From contig NC_045144.1 in the NCBI RefSeq assembly GCF_008831285.2, positions 16,417,858 to 16,481,857 on the forward strand: 64,000 nucleotides of DNA, given 5' to 3'. This DNA comes from Nymphaea colorata (taxonomy: Eukaryota; Streptophyta; Magnoliopsida; Nymphaeales; Nymphaeaceae). A program made the translations under genes and the position numbers. The notes below the pieces were generated by a model. The model was not told where the DNA came from and did no database searches. It saw only the letters and a list, made by a program, of their open reading frames with translations. Positions 10,671-22,866 of this stretch are shown piece by piece. How positions within the stretch are numbered: the first letter of the stretch is position 1; each line of letters starts with the position of its first letter.

Positions 10671-11771
10671 ATCATCTCCCATTGTCCGCTGGAAAGAGGA
10701 TCGCTTCCATCGCCTCTCGAACGACACCCTCCGACGAGCCTCACTCGGGTCGCCTAGCTGGTTCACACATGCTGGGGCGATGCCCGGGCCTCCTCTGAAC
10801 GAAGGCCTTGCGCGCCACTGCCCTAGGAGAGAGAAGAGCCGCACTTCCCTTTCCTTCTTTCTTTCTTGGTCATGGCAACCCACTTGACAGTGCAGATGTC
10901 AAAGGATCTGATCGAATCGGAAATACGCTCAACCGTATGCGTTATTTCAGTGGAGACTCAAGAGTATGGCCCTTCTCTGGTGGAAGGCTGTGATGAGCCT
11001 ACCACATGATAGCAATCATGCGTCTCAAAGGTTGTTGGCTGCTTAGATTCAAAGGGGGAGGAGCTCCCTTCGCTGTTGGTAGTAGAAGGGGATGGTTGGC
11101 CATGGATCCTCCTCCCCAACTGAACTGAAGGTCAAACCATCCCAATGGAATGCCGTAGGATGATGCTTTATGGGAACACTCCACAAAAGTAAATGGTAAC
11201 ATCTCGAAATCAAATTTGTCTTATGTAGCATGTGGATGGAGAAAATTGCTTCTCGCGTCTCTTTGCTGAGCAGGAAGAGTTTATGATTCGTTTAAGCAAA
11301 GTGGGTCTTAACAGGTGGAGGGGAGGACACAAATGGATCAGGGCGATGGGCTGTGGCAGCTAGTGAAAGAGAGGCGAAAAGCATCTGGCCGCTGCAAGGA
11401 AGATGGGAAACCAAAGAACCATGCCAAAAGAGGATTCAAGCAAGAAATCTGTGTCTAAGCCAGAGGAGATACCCCATAATCCGTTTATAAAAAGCCTCAA
11501 GGAGAAAAGGAGGGTTCAGGGGGCGGCAAAGCAATCATGTGGTAGGAAAAAGCAACACAAGATGTCGGGGTCGAGGAAGCAGAGGTGCAAGGGGAAGTCA
11601 AGTGCTTACAGATGTTACTATTTCAGTCTCTTTGCCTAGATGGAGGTTGGAGGGAAACCAAAATGCTAGCATAGAGCTGTTTCGCCTAGTGACATTTGTG
11701 CTTGATGATTCTCAAGGACTGCGCAAATTTGATGAATCAATGGTTATCTTACTATGCTGGAATTTTTGAGT

Positions 11772-11879
11772 ATGAGACACTATACGAGTCTGGAAGAGCT
11801 ACCTAATAGCATTTGTAAGTTGAGCTTTCTTCAGACCCTCAACTTAGGACATTGCAGCATTCTCTTTGCCTTACCATAA
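11772..11879 (+). pseudogene. Orphan leucine-rich-repeat fragment (NLR-like)
   Basis: A 35-codon frame encodes a motif of the form TSLEELPNSICKLSFLQTLNL followed by a GHCSxLxALP-like segment and a stop. This is the spacing and wording of LRRs in plant NLR immune receptors (LPxSIxxLxxLQxLxLxxCxxLxxLP). No NB-ARC, TIR or coiled-coil domain lies nearby. The sequence before it is broken by stops, although a frame at 11539-11769 could be an eroded part of the same LRR region. Most likely this is a relic of an NLR gene. Confidence 0.5.
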
Positions 11880-12488
11880 AAACTAGACGAGACACCTGAA
11901 TGCATGAAGGGTTCATCATTGTAACACAATGTAATCCGGCTTAAATTTAGTTGACCAGAAGACATGATCGAATTCTACAAATTTAGTTGACTTTGTCCAG
12001 GGTTTAAGTGTAGCAAGGGCATCAAAGTCTCCAAGTGCGCATGTGTTTACAGACGATCAAAGGCATATGATAGGAAAAAAATGCAACAATTTCTATACAA
12101 AAAGTACCACAGAAGTACACAAAATCAAGAGTGCAATTTGACTTTAAGAGAAGAAACGTCACCCTGATGCTGGAGATGATCCCTTGACAATATCAAAATT
12201 ATCTGTGGTATTCCAAGAGGGAGCACAGGCAAACTATACTAAAAGAAGTTCGGAGTAAAACATGCTGCTAAAGGAAAAAAGTTGAACACAGAGAGAGAGA
12301 TCCCACTCTAAGCCTGCAAAATTAGGAATGACCCTTCACTGACATATATGTTCTGATAGCTTTGATGCACCAAAATGCTTAGCTTATTGCTGTAATGATG
12401 TAAAATCGAATGGCACTCTACAGCTTCAACAAACCTCTGCTGTGTGAAATTCGTCTGATCTTTACAAATGTTTGACCACTAGCAGTAT
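11880..12488. other. Region downstream of the GUB_WAK-like gene
   Basis: No coding sequence recognised. It probably contains the 3' UTR of the minus-strand gene that stops at 12489. Confidence 0.4.
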
Positions 12489-13945
12489 CTAGAAAAGCCT
12501 ATTTACGTTGCTCTGAACTCCACATGCCACTGGTCTATTTGGTTTTACTTTCTTGAAATACCATACAACCACTCCTATTATCACTCCACTAGCTGAAACA
12601 GAAGCTACAGTTCCTGCTTAAAATATAGAATAGTCAGCATAACCAGGAAAAAAAATGAAAGAACCAAAATATTGCAGGAAATAAACATTTACAGAAGGTA
12701 GAGCCGTAGAGAACCATAGATACCTTACCTGCAATGATTCCCACTCTAGGATTAGAGAGAGTATAATCTGCACAAACAAGAGCTTGCATCATTTGGAATT
12801 CTTTCTACTTCAAGAAAAAAAGAATTTTATGCATCAGAATGATGTCTTTCATCTGGTAATGAATTTGATTGGCATCTGACATGAAATGTAAAAATTGGCT
12901 TGCTATTCAGGTAATTTAATGGATTACTCCAAAAATTGGAGGTCATCCAAGAAACGGAACACCAAGGTATTTGTATTGCCTGTGGAACATTTGCATAAAT
13001 CAACGACCCAATAGCATCTACGGAAAACAATTATGAGACAACTAAGAAGTTAGCCAAACAAAATTCTAGCATGAGCAGATCTCGAATGTGTATATCTATT
13101 TAAAATAGTTTGATCCGGTATGATATTACCCTTATGACCAGAATATTTGTTGCTCTGAGGCCTAGTTACATATAAGCCAAAAAAGGTATCAAAATTTTTT
13201 TTTAAAAAAAAAGATTATGCAAATAAACTCCTGCTCAGAAATCTATGAGATAATTGCAAGCAAAAGCTCCACGCTCACGCAACTATCTATGGTGATCGAG
13301 TTGGAGCAGGTGTAGAGTGTGATACCAAGGTACATCTCTGACATTCTAAGATATGCATGTAAAAGAGCTTGCTAAAAATTGATAATCTCTTATCTTACCT
13401 TATAGCGAGTTTACTTAATAAATGGTCTCATTTGATAATAAAATCACGTTTTCCCCCCTTGAACTAATCTCTAAGAGTATTGACAAAAGAAGGATGATAG
13501 GAAGAGCTAGGAAAAGAACAAACAACTTTGTGGGAACTGCAACTTGCTTTTCTTTCTGTTTGAACAAAACCATGGATGGTTTCAAAGAGAACGGAGGTGC
13601 CTTATTGTTCTGCTTTATGTTTTTTTAGTAGACAAGCAAACAATGGCTAAAGGTTGGCCACGAAAGACTTAAACCCAAGACCACCTTAATCTAACACAAG
13701 GTAGCAATTGAATAGCCAAAAGCCATGCATTTGTCACAAAAATCTGAGTATACTTGCAGAATATACATGTGAGAGAGTAGTACTAGAATTATGAAAGCAA
13801 TGTTAGTCAAGTTTTTGTATAATGTGCTAGTGCAAAGGGAAAGCCTCGACAAGAAATGACAACTTGCAGCAACCCCAGACCTATCCAGGTTAATTCCTCC
13901 GCATGCAAAAAACATGAGGGTAAAATAAGTGACAAGCATTCAATA

Positions 13946-13988
<43 letters not shown>

Positions 13989-16900
13989 ACCGACAGCTCA
14001 CACCTCTAGAACATTATGCATAACGTCTAAGATTTTAGCAAGGAAGACTATTGCAATTTGCTCAGTCTTCAGTTCTGCCAGTATAGTAATCACTTCATAA
14101 GGACGTAGTTGCAGGACAAGATACCACAGTAGATTCTAAGTCCATGCAAGGCAACTTACAGATGATGAAAGAATACTTTTAAAAATTTTCCGTCGCACAT
14201 ATATATGAGATTTGGCCTCTAGGAAAGATGTGCAATACTTAAGCAAACAGTAATGGAATAAGATGTTGATACAAGAAATACGCTTCAGCACATTACGCTG
14301 CATGCTATGAACAGTTGTAGCTTCTTCAAGCTACCTTGTCAACCATCAGCAGATGGCAACCAAGTAGATGATCCACTAAACAAGAAGTGAGAATAAAATG
14401 GTACGTTCACCAGTGTACAGGAAAGTCAAAATAAAAAAGTGAAGCTGAAAAATGTCAGGTTCAAATAACTGATCAAGACAATGTATGGAACACAGTGTCC
14501 ATCAAACAAAGGATATAAAGGAAAAACAAATAAGGACAGGTGACAAAACAAGCAAGTAGCTCAAGAGTTCACATAGCTTGCTGATATTTTGTTCTTCATG
14601 ACAGTGGGGAAAAAGAGCCTTGAAATTCAATGCTATGACATGCCAAAGGTAAAAGAGGCAAGAAACATGTTCATAAGATATGATTGAAATTCTTTATCAA
14701 CTATTAGCAGAATGATTCTTAAATTTTATGAAGGTATCATACACTTAGCAGTCACCTGACTGCAGCACAAAGCTTCATGGGTATTGGGTTAATAGGACAG
14801 AAATGCAAGAACTTCTAGAAATGAGAATTTTGTAAAGTTGTTTAAATAGATGATTCATCACCCTGTTTAAAAGAAAACGTAAAACTAAATACATCAATGA
14901 TAGAATTCCGGAATTGACGTAAAATGTGACTGGACAACAGAAAATGAAGTTATTTGATTTATCATGAAGCAATACTAAAATTTAAAATTTCTGAGATTCA
15001 ACAATTTTCTTTCACTGATGCTATACAGAAGATATGGACCCAGAATTTTTCTGTGAAAGAAATGCAGGACTGTTCTCTCGAACTGCAAGGACAATCAATA
15101 TACAATTAAAACCCCTATAACTCACCAGCTAAAAAGCAGGAAGGATGGCTCAATCTTTAAGACTTTAATGACCACAGAAATCAGGTTCGTATTAAATATA
15201 GATTGACAGGTGCCGGATGCAATAGGCTCTTGGTGTAAGATAGCAACCACCCTACAGCAGCAGGGTCTACTATGAGAAAGCTACGATGTATTATAAAAAT
15301 GTCTTATGAACAGTGGTGCTAGCCCGCTTTTTCAAATGATAAAGTTTCAGTACTTCATAACGCAACCATAAGCCGAAAACCATTGAAGATTAGGTTGGCA
15401 TTAAATATCCCTCTTCCAATCGTGGATTTTTTACACTCTTCATCGTACTAGGGAAAATCACATTCAATAATTCCAAAAGCATCATATCTTTTTGGAATGA
15501 CAGCCAACAGGTCTACATATCTTTAAGAATTTGGCCACCAGTAGAAATGAGAAATGAACATGTTGAAACCATAAAAGCATCAGGTTTATAGTCACAAGAA
15601 ACACGTCTTTTTGAAAAACAATGCGAAAAAACGCGATAAATAAAATTATCATTAAAAACGAAAAAATGCAAAAAAAAAAACATGTTTTTTCTCATTTTTT
15701 TCCTTTTTTTTAAAAAATTTTTTCATGTGTTTTTTTAATCCCGTACGTTTTTTTTTATTTTATAATTTTTTTTGTTGCAGATATATTTATTTTTTATATT
15801 TGTGTTACTAATTTCTCACTTATTTTATTTTTTCTTATAATTTTTTTAAAATTTTAAAAATTATCATATTTTTTTCTCTTTTTTTTTTAAACTTGTTGTA
15901 TTATACCTAAGAAAAACCTCACATTTAAACTGGAAAAAGTTGTTTGTAACTAGGCTAAAGAGTTGATTATACCATTTGAGTGTATTCAGCAGCTATACTT
16001 GCAAAAATAAGCAAAATCCTCATTTTTGAAGTTATCAAAGGGTAAGAAATTTAAAGATAAAAAAGTCTACAGGCACGATATCCATAAGTATTTACGAGAC
16101 TTGCGTTAGGCCAAATGAAAGGGAAAGTATGACAATCGAATTATTATTCCCAACAGATGGCACGTGGATGACACCCTGAGAGGCAAGGATTTCGACCTCG
16201 ATATGCATATAATCAAGCTTGGCATTCATCAAAAAAATAAAACAAGGAACACCAAAAAGAAAAACAATGAACAAAATTTAATCAACCGAGGCAGTCGAAA
16301 TCATCCAGTATTATGTCAGACTAAGTACAGATTGCAAGCTTGGGGCCACAAGCACTAAGAAGAAGAAAAGCTACAGCCTCGCGAAGAAATAAAACTTATA
16401 TTAGGAGTCTCTGAATCAAGAAGAAAGAAAGAAGAAACAATTTGTAAAAATAAAGTTTCTGATTGTATACCATTGCAATATGTGCTGCTATTTCTTCCAT
16501 CGCAGAGGCACAAGAACTGCCTGGACTGAACATCAAAACCGCAGACACCATTGCCTTTTGCCGGCTCCTGACACTGGAAGCAGTGGGTAGTCACAGGTAT
16601 GTCATAATCAACCCGAATTCCGTAATCAGCAACCTGATTATAGGGAGGGGCAGCTCCAACAAATCTCCAATAAATACTGGTATATGAAGCGCACTCGGCC
16701 AGCATTAAACGCAGAGACTCGGACGCTGTGGGGTAGTAGGAACAGCAATGGCTCTGCTCAAGAACAGAGGGACATCCCGGCAAATTGCGACAGAGATAGC
16801 TGGAGCTGTCACACGCAGAGTCGCAGAGGTCCGGATTCCGCTCACAGAAACTCGGCCGAGGTCGAGCTATAACAGCATCACTGCAGTTGAAGAAGAGGAA

Positions 16901-17310
16901 GTTGTTCAACGGGGAGAGCGAGAAAGGGGTGCTGGAGTCGAGACTAAAGGGCCTGCTCGGGGGAAGCTATTGCTGTTCAAGCAAGTCCACATAAATGGGT
17001 TGGAGATCACAATGTGGGGATCGGAGTAGCTGATGTTCGTCACCGTATATGTGCCAGAAGGTGTTCGCAATTCGAGTTTTGCGTTGTTGGTGCACACAAG
17101 AATGTTTCTGAAGTAAGGATTGCCACAGCCATCGTCTATACCAAAAGGATAGTTAATGGGCAGATCGCCACACTCTTTTCTGCACAGAGTGGATTGAGAA
17201 ACGCCATTCTGTATCAAACAATGAACGAATATGAGAATGATAGGAAGACAAACTGTTGAAAAGGGGCGCTTAACAGAAGCTGGCTTATTAGGAAGGAAGA
17301 TGAAAGACAT
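12489..17310 (-). CDS. GUB_WAK-domain membrane protein (kinase-less WAK-like), with an exon-1 frameshift
   Basis: Three minus-strand exons: 16471-17310, 12729-12767 and 12489-12613 (TAG at 12489-12491). Introns have GT..AG ends. The joins give YCNDYTLSNPR and then GIIAGTVASV. The product would be about 334 residues. It has an N-terminal hydrophobic signal (about residues 18-38), then a cysteine-rich galacturonan-binding domain (CRKECGDLPINYPFGIDDGC) typical of wall-associated kinases. A WAK-associated C-terminal cysteine domain follows (CDSACDSSSYLCRNLPGC; later CFQCQEPAKGNGVCGFD). The end is one membrane helix (ASGVIIGVVVWYF) and a short basic tail ending VQSNVNRLF. No kinase domain follows, as in the plant family of At3g17350/At1g11915 (named from memory). 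The reading frame shifts by one base at a run of five C (minus strand; 16959-16963). One more C would restore about 334 codons and the conserved FSLD(x)nPFxLSxxNxFLFFNCS region. So this is either a recent pseudogene or a sequencing/assembly error. Intron 1 (3.7 kb) holds a poly-A tract and a 323-bp AT-rich element. Confidence 0.82.
13948..13986. repeat. Poly-A tract (39 A) inside intron 1 of the GUB_WAK gene
   Basis: An uninterrupted homopolymer, read directly. It could be the tail of an inserted retroposon in plus orientation, but I see no recognisable retroposon body upstream. Confidence 0.95.
15596..15918 (+). mobile_element. AT-rich ~323 bp dispersed element, copy A (inside the GUB_WAK intron)
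   Basis: It aligns along its whole length with the reverse complement of 20491-20815. Shared landmarks in order are a GAAAAA-rich start, TTAAAAACGA, a TGCAAAAAA block next to ACATGTTTTTT, GTTGCA(G/A)AT, TAATTTCTCA, TTTTAAAATTTTAAAAATT and TATTATACC. It is flanked by GTCAC on the left and CTCAC on the right (4 of 5 bases alike). It has no coding capacity. The superfamily cannot be assigned. Confidence 0.7.
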
Positions 17311-17865
17311 TTGGGATGGAGAGGCCGATACAGAAGGAGGATGGTGGGTGGGTGGTTTTGGGGAGAGGTCACAGGGCTGCCAAAAGCAGTTAGGCGTTCA
17401 AGGGAGGAAGAAGAAGAAAGAGGAAGGGGCATGTTTTCTGAATTTCTTTCTCTTTCTTTTGCTTTATCTTTTGCTTTTACATCAAAAGGAAGGAAAAGAA
17501 AGATGGAGCGGAAGAGAGAATCACAGGGTTCACAGCTCATGCAAGGGGATGGGATTGTGGAAGCTGTGATTTTGGGCTTTTAGTTTTAGTTTGGTGGCAC
17601 AAGAGATGCCTTCAGACCAGAGCAAGGAATATAATTCTATAACGAGATCGCGCCCAGCTTTAAAGCTTACGAGGAATTTTCAACAAGGGTCCTGCCTACT
17701 TTTCTATAATTTAATCAACGGATCTAATTTTTCAACCGGACTACTTCTACATAGCGCAGCAAGTTATACGTTAAGGTTCTTAGTAAGGGACAATGTGTTA
17801 TAGATTAAGTTTATCAAAATGTTTTCCCGATTCCCTTTAACAAATATCTGATTACATAAGTGACA

Positions 17866-18168
17866 TCTAATCGGATTTAGATTTAGATCAGATTTAGTTT
17901 AAAATAAATATATTTATATCCAATACTCTTAAATTTTGAAAATTGTCCAGATTCGGTTTAAAATTCAAATTTGGATTTAGATATGAATGCAAAAAACGAA
18001 TTCGAATCAGATTTAGAATGTAAAGCTGGACTTTAGATTTAAATTTAGATATGACTTTTCTTTTTTCATATTGAAATATGAATATGTGAATATACAAAGG
18101 CAGATATAGTTTAAGATATAGTTTAAAAGTATATTTAATTTGAATACGATCCATTGATATCTCTAACT
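17866..18168. repeat. GATTCGGAT-rich dispersed repeat, copy 3
   Basis: A run of ATTTAGAT/GGATTTAGAT words with the family segment AAATTTTGAAAATTG, ending CATTGATATCTCTA, which matches the TAGAGAT end of the copy at 49205. Confidence 0.65.
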
Positions 18169-18469
18169 GCATACCATAAAAAAACACTCTCTATAGTGGA
18201 GCACCTTGGTTAAAGCATATTACTTTAACAAACATGAGAATTTTATGCATTTTATTATGTCTCTTCCAGTTGTTTCTGTAGACTATTTCTTTTATAAAAA
18301 CATTATTGTTGTTGCTATTATTTCATTCAACTGGATCACTATTTTACCTAAAGTTTTAGAACACAGGAGCTGTTATTTATCGAGGACAACACACATTCAC
18401 GTTCATTTTTTCATGCATGATGTATCACATAAACCATCGGCTATAGTCAGTGTTAAATAGGATCAAATT

Positions 18470-18740
18470 AGGTCTGGGCAACGGGCCGGGCCGCCGCCGG
18501 GCTAGCCCAGCCCGGCCCGGCCCGATTGGGCCCGGGAATTTCCCAGTCCGGGCCCGATAGGTCGGCCCGACCCGGCCCGTTTACATTAAAAATATACATT
18601 TTTTAATTTTTTTGTTTTAAAAATATATATTTAGTATTATTAAATATATTTTATATTTTAAAATTTTATTTTGTAATTAAAAAAATTAATTTTTAAATTC
18701 AAATGGGCCGGGCCCAAGCCGAGACCCGGGCTCACCGTTA
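18470..18740. repeat. GGGCCCGGGCC-rich low-complexity repeat
   Basis: GGGCCGGGCC words form both edges (18478-18580 and 18702-18735) around an AT-rich core. Plant hAT-like MITEs often have this layout. No target-site duplication was found. Confidence 0.55.
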
Positions 18741-19939
18741 CGGATTTGTTGCTACTTTTAAAAAACTTTATTTTTAGTCTTCATACATTTTTTTAGTTAG
18801 AATAACGTTTTTTAATATTTTTTTACTCATTAGCAACTAGTTCGCAATCAATGAATCGGCCAGTATCAGTTGATACCTATTGTATCGGATAACCACCCAT
18901 CAAGGATCAATTATGATATTTTGAAAAAGCAAAATATTATATGTTTTCTTAAATAATTTTAATTATTTCTTCATCATTTTTTTAAATGAAAAATAAGAAA
19001 TAAACTGATGTTTACCCACTATGAATATGCCATGTTGCAAAAGAGAAAGAACCACATCAATTTGGACGGTAAGAAAAGTAGCATTGAGGGCCAATGTTTA
19101 ATGATGAACTCACACTGCTAAATTTATCTGTATTAATTTAAATACTTATAAAAGAAAAAAACGAAAGTAATACGAAGCAACCCTGCCGGACGACTGACCT
19201 TGATCCTTTTTATCATAAAAAAATAACCATACAAACAAGAATAAAAAATAAAAGGTGAAATGACTCAATTTGTTCAGAAGCCAAGCTTTAACGAGTCGAG
19301 CTTTAACCAGTCGAGCTCGAGTCGTTGTTTACACCTATGCCCAGGACTGTCGCTCTTGATGTGCCCATTTTCTACTAAATTTTAAGCACATATTCAGTTT
19401 TTCTGCCAACCGCTAAAATGAAAATTACACGGCTCATTTTTCTTGCCATGTAGGTGACAGAAAATAATCATCTATTTTTTCTTTCATTTTTTAAACTTTT
19501 TTTTTTCTTTTTTTTCCCCTTACTAAAACTATGCTATTTTGGCAGCCAAACAAATGTAAAATCAATATTTTGAAAAGCCTGATTTACCAAAATTAGGAAT
19601 TGTTAATGGGTCAGTTTCAACTTGGATTTTTTTTTTCAAAATATCTATTTTTTTAGATGTTTTGCATATTTTAATTCAAATTTGGATTCAACTGCAAATG
19701 AAGACAAATCTATGCCAGTCCGAATTTGCAAATCTTAATAAAAAAACAAAATCCCGATTTTCTGACTGGCAGACGAATCTGAATGATTCAACTTTTAAAT
19801 AGATTTCCAACCTTATTGTGATATGCTAAAATACAACTTCCAAAATGTACACTTATTTGGTATATGATATTTGTTTAAAACTATGTCCAATCTGAATCCG
19901 ATTAATTTATTTACTTAACTTTGGAATCTGAATCCAAAT

Positions 19940-21260
19940 ATGATTGATGGAAGGCGTAACATTTCCCCTAAGCGGGCAGCTGAAAACAGAAACTGGCTTG
20001 TAAATTTATGTCTGTCATCATTTGGACTGAGATCAATTATATCATCTTTTTCAGTCCCACAAAGAGTGGATAGGTTGGATTGGAATGGAAAGAAGGTCAT
20101 TAATACGAAGAGAAAAGACATATACAACAAGATAAGGGAGGCCAGTGATGGAGATGAAGTTTTCAAATTTATATGGAATAACGACTCTTGTCGAAGAGCC
20201 AAATGGCCTATATATTTGACATATATAGGTAAACTTTAAGGTCTCGTTTCGATGAAAAATGCATGGTAAAATGTATTTTTCTTGTGCATCTAATGGTACC
20301 TTCATGCAGGAGAGACTAGAAAAGTTAGGTTTCATCCTAAACAGCAGATGCTATTGTTGTGGTGGGAAGGAGATTGAATCTGCTACTCATTTTGTTGTTA
20401 GATGTCATATGACAGAAGCTGTATGCAGACTTTTAGCTTCCAAATTTAATGTCAAGCTAAGAAGGTGGAGTTTAGTTAGAGCATAGTGACAAGGTTTTTT
20501 TTGGGTATAATATGGCGAGCTTGAAAAAAATATGGTAAATTTTTTAAAATTTTAAAAACTAAAAGTGAGGGAAAAATAAAATAACTGAGAAACTAATATC
20601 ACAAACATCAAAAGATAAGTAGATTTGCAACAAATAAAAAATAAAAAATTAAAAAAAGTTGTTTGGCATTAAAATAATAAAAAAACGTAAAAAAATGCAA
20701 AAAAAAACTAAAAGCGTGCTTTTATCGTTTTTAACATTAAAAAAAAACATATTTTTTTAAGTTTTAAATGCAATTTAATTTATCACATTTTTTTTTTCGA
20801 AAAAAACACATTTTTGTGACTATGAATTAGAGACATGATTCTGTGGTGGTGAGCATGCAAGTTTAAAAGAAAATGGCTTCTAAGGAGTTGGAAATTGCGC
20901 TTGCCAGTGGCTGTATGGAACATACGGAAAATATAGAAATGAGATTGGGCATGACATTCTCCTTTCAGCAAATAAAGCTCCTCTATGGAGCGTGTGTTGT
21001 GATGTTAAAGACTTAAAATCTTTGGTGCTAAGTGGAGTAAGAAGGTTAAAGAGGAAATTTTTTGCTGGTGGCATCCTGGAATCAGAACTAAGCGAGGACA
21101 GAAAATAGCATGTGCGATGGGAAGAGTGAACTCTATGAAGAAGACGGTGGGTCTTGCTCACTTTGATAGAAGCAAAGAATGGGGAAGCTGTGACATTATA
21201 CTCCTCATCTTAAGACTGATCTCAAGGAAGGGCTGGAGTGATTCTTGATCCAAATGGAGA
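19940..21260 (+). pseudogene. LINE retrotransposon 3' relic (reverse-transcriptase zinc-binding region)
   Basis: Fragments in several plus-strand frames match the C-terminal part of plant LINE ORF2. The first (about 20060-20240) reads FKFIWNNDSCRRAKWPIY-like sequence. The second (20259-20486) has RLEKLGFILNSRCYCCGGKE followed by ATHFVVRC, the zinc-binding (zf-RVT) signature. After an inserted AT-rich element, a third (about 20890-21130) contains, with one frame change, a WNIRKYRNE-like motif usual in plant LINEs. The relic has stops and frameshifts and lacks endonuclease and reverse-transcriptase domains, so it is inactive and 5'-truncated. Confidence 0.72.
20491..20815 (-). mobile_element. 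AT-rich ~325 bp dispersed element, copy B (nested in the LINE relic)
   Basis: It is the reverse-complement relative of 15596-15918. It is flanked by a perfect GTGAC direct repeat (20486-20490 and 20816-20820) and interrupts the LINE relic between its zinc-binding part and its WNIRKYRNE-like part. The insertion is therefore younger than the LINE. No coding capacity is visible. Confidence 0.72.
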
Positions 21261-21589
21261 AGATCTGCTATTAAAATGTTGAAGAAGCTAAATGGAGGTG
21301 ATTATTTATATCTAGGATCATACTTTTGTGTTTGTTTCACTGTTTGGATCTTAGATCCACGGTGATGTGAAATCTTGAGATCTTAAATCCGTGGATATTT
21401 AACATATAATATGGATTGAAGATCCATCAAATGAGGATCTCCCAAAACATACCTTTTTATGCGGCTTCAAATCTAAAATCCGAGGCTATCATACATACTC
21501 AACTTAAAGTATATTCATTTTTTTTCAATATAAACCTTCAAAGGAGGTCATTGGTCTTGTTCCTAGACTCATCCCACTCAACTCTTCTC

Positions 21590-21726
21590 ATTTTGGGGGG
21601 GGAATTAAAAAAATTTTAGTCGTTCAATGTTTTTTTTTTTTTTTACTTAGGTTCAGCTTAGCCCAACCCAAATTTGAGGTTGGATTATTTGGTCCGTCCT
21701 TAAACGAAATCCTGACTCCGCCCCTG
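21590..21726. repeat. Probable small hAT-like MITE
   Basis: The right end CTGACTCCGCCCCTG matches the hAT ends at 9438 and 31706. The 8 bases after it (CTTCTTAT) match the CTTCTCAT before the G-run at about 21590 at 7 of 8 positions. The left inverted end is eroded to a run of G. Confidence 0.45.
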
Positions 21727-21739
21727 CTTCTTATGATTG

Positions 21740-22798
21740 GGAGTTGTTTCTTAAATCCAAATTAAATTTGATTTCATAATAAAATGTCATTTTTTTTAGA
21801 TGACCGACTCTATTGAAGCATTTTGATTGGATATTAGATCTAAATCAGATTTATTGACGTCCCTAACCAAAACTGGTTTCAAATAATACAGGTGTTGCAT
21901 CTTCCCATAGACACTCTACCTACATTAATTTCAGAGTGGTCATTAACACATGAAAAGACAAAGTTGACCTTGTATCGTCAACATGCATAAAAATGCCTGA
22001 TATTTTCTTTTTGTAAAATGGCTCTAAATGAACGATGAATGCTCAAGTTCTTTCTCGCCGAATGATAGGTTTTTTTCCCCCTTTTTGCTTTCAAATTGAT
22101 GAGAAACCCTCCGCCACTCGATTTTGCAGAAAGAAGTTATAAACAAACAGAGAATAGAATAATTCTGATGTGTAGAAAGATCGAGTGTCTCTGCTTTATG
22201 CTTATCAATGCCTGCTAACGATGGCTAAACATTTACAACGATAAAATGTATGGTATAAGAGAGGCTCCCTCCGCAAGTTTCAGCAGAACGTTAAAAAGAA
22301 CGGCATTGGAGAGGGAACCGGCGAATAAATAATGCGCTTACGATAGGGTAAATAAAATATCACTCACACATTTTTAACTATAGAAAAACATCTTGGGATA
22401 AGGTTCCTCTGAGCAATAGGTAAATGAAAATTGATCTGTTATGAACTTTCTGAATTTATTTCTTGAACAAAATTTTGTTCATGTCCAACCACAAAAGTGA
22501 GTGGACTTCTGTGATCCTGCATGAACCTCCAATTGCTAGTTTGACAAAACAGGCTGAGGCACGTATGAAGAATTTGAGAACTTTTACAGAGACCACTTGT
22601 TCAACTAAAGGCAAAGTTTCGGCCCCAGCATTAAATTTTCTCTGCAGAATTCCTGCTACGACAAGGCGTAGCTTTCAGTCTTTTAGCAGGAACCAGATCG
22701 TGATCAGTACACACGCGAGGTCGATTCTAGCAGGCAGCCAAAAATCAAGAGAAACGAGTGGCCATCGGCACCTTTCCTTGATCACCATCATTTGTTCC
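21740..22798. other. Region upstream of the first UGT gene
   Basis: No coding sequence recognised. The frame at 22463-22813 has no domain and runs into the promoter. 22200-22800 is comparatively rich in unique sequence and probably holds distal promoter elements. Confidence 0.4.
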
Positions 22799-22806
22799 TC
22801 AGTCCC

Positions 22807-22815
22807 CATATAAAG
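22807..22815 (+). promoter_or_regulatory. TATA box of the first UGT gene
   Basis: CATATAAAG lies 52 bases before the ATG at 22867, leaving a short leader of about 20-30 bases. The same box and the following CTAGCAAACAAAGAGC occur again at 46014-46044 without a gene. Confidence 0.6.
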
Positions 22816-22866
22816 AGGCATTCGGCTAGCAAACAAAGAGCAGAAAGAAATCCAGATTCAGAGAAG

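Larger units (their letters stand above)
7667..11771. other. Repeat-rich intergenic DNA
   Basis: No gene recognised. Contents are degenerate repeat debris (about 8100-8355), two GATTCGGAT-rich repeats (8596-8912 and 10440-10670), a hAT MITE (9247-9438), a TA microsatellite (about 9627-9680), and a locally GC-rich segment (10670-11300). Open frames in the last segment (10650-10883, 10999-11202, 11403-11639) show no domain I recognise. The 11403-11639 frame encodes a Lys/Arg/Ser-rich low-complexity peptide. Confidence 0.5.
17311..19929. other. Region upstream of the GUB_WAK gene, then repeats
   Basis: 17311-17600 is the likely promoter and leader side of the minus-strand gene. It is purine-rich on the plus strand and all open frames there are compositional. 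Beyond that lie a GATTCGGAT-rich repeat (17866-18168), a GGGCCCGGGCC-type repeat (18470-18740), a short CGAGCTCGAG-type fragment (about 19285-19345) and AT-rich DNA with a poorly preserved GATTCGGAT-like copy (about 19620-19935). Confidence 0.5.

Noticed and set aside
17214-17583. Overlapping open frames on both strands upstream of the GUB_WAK gene
   Set aside because: They follow purine-rich sequence (Lys/Arg/Glu/Gly in one strand, Ser/Leu/Pro in the other) and have no domain.
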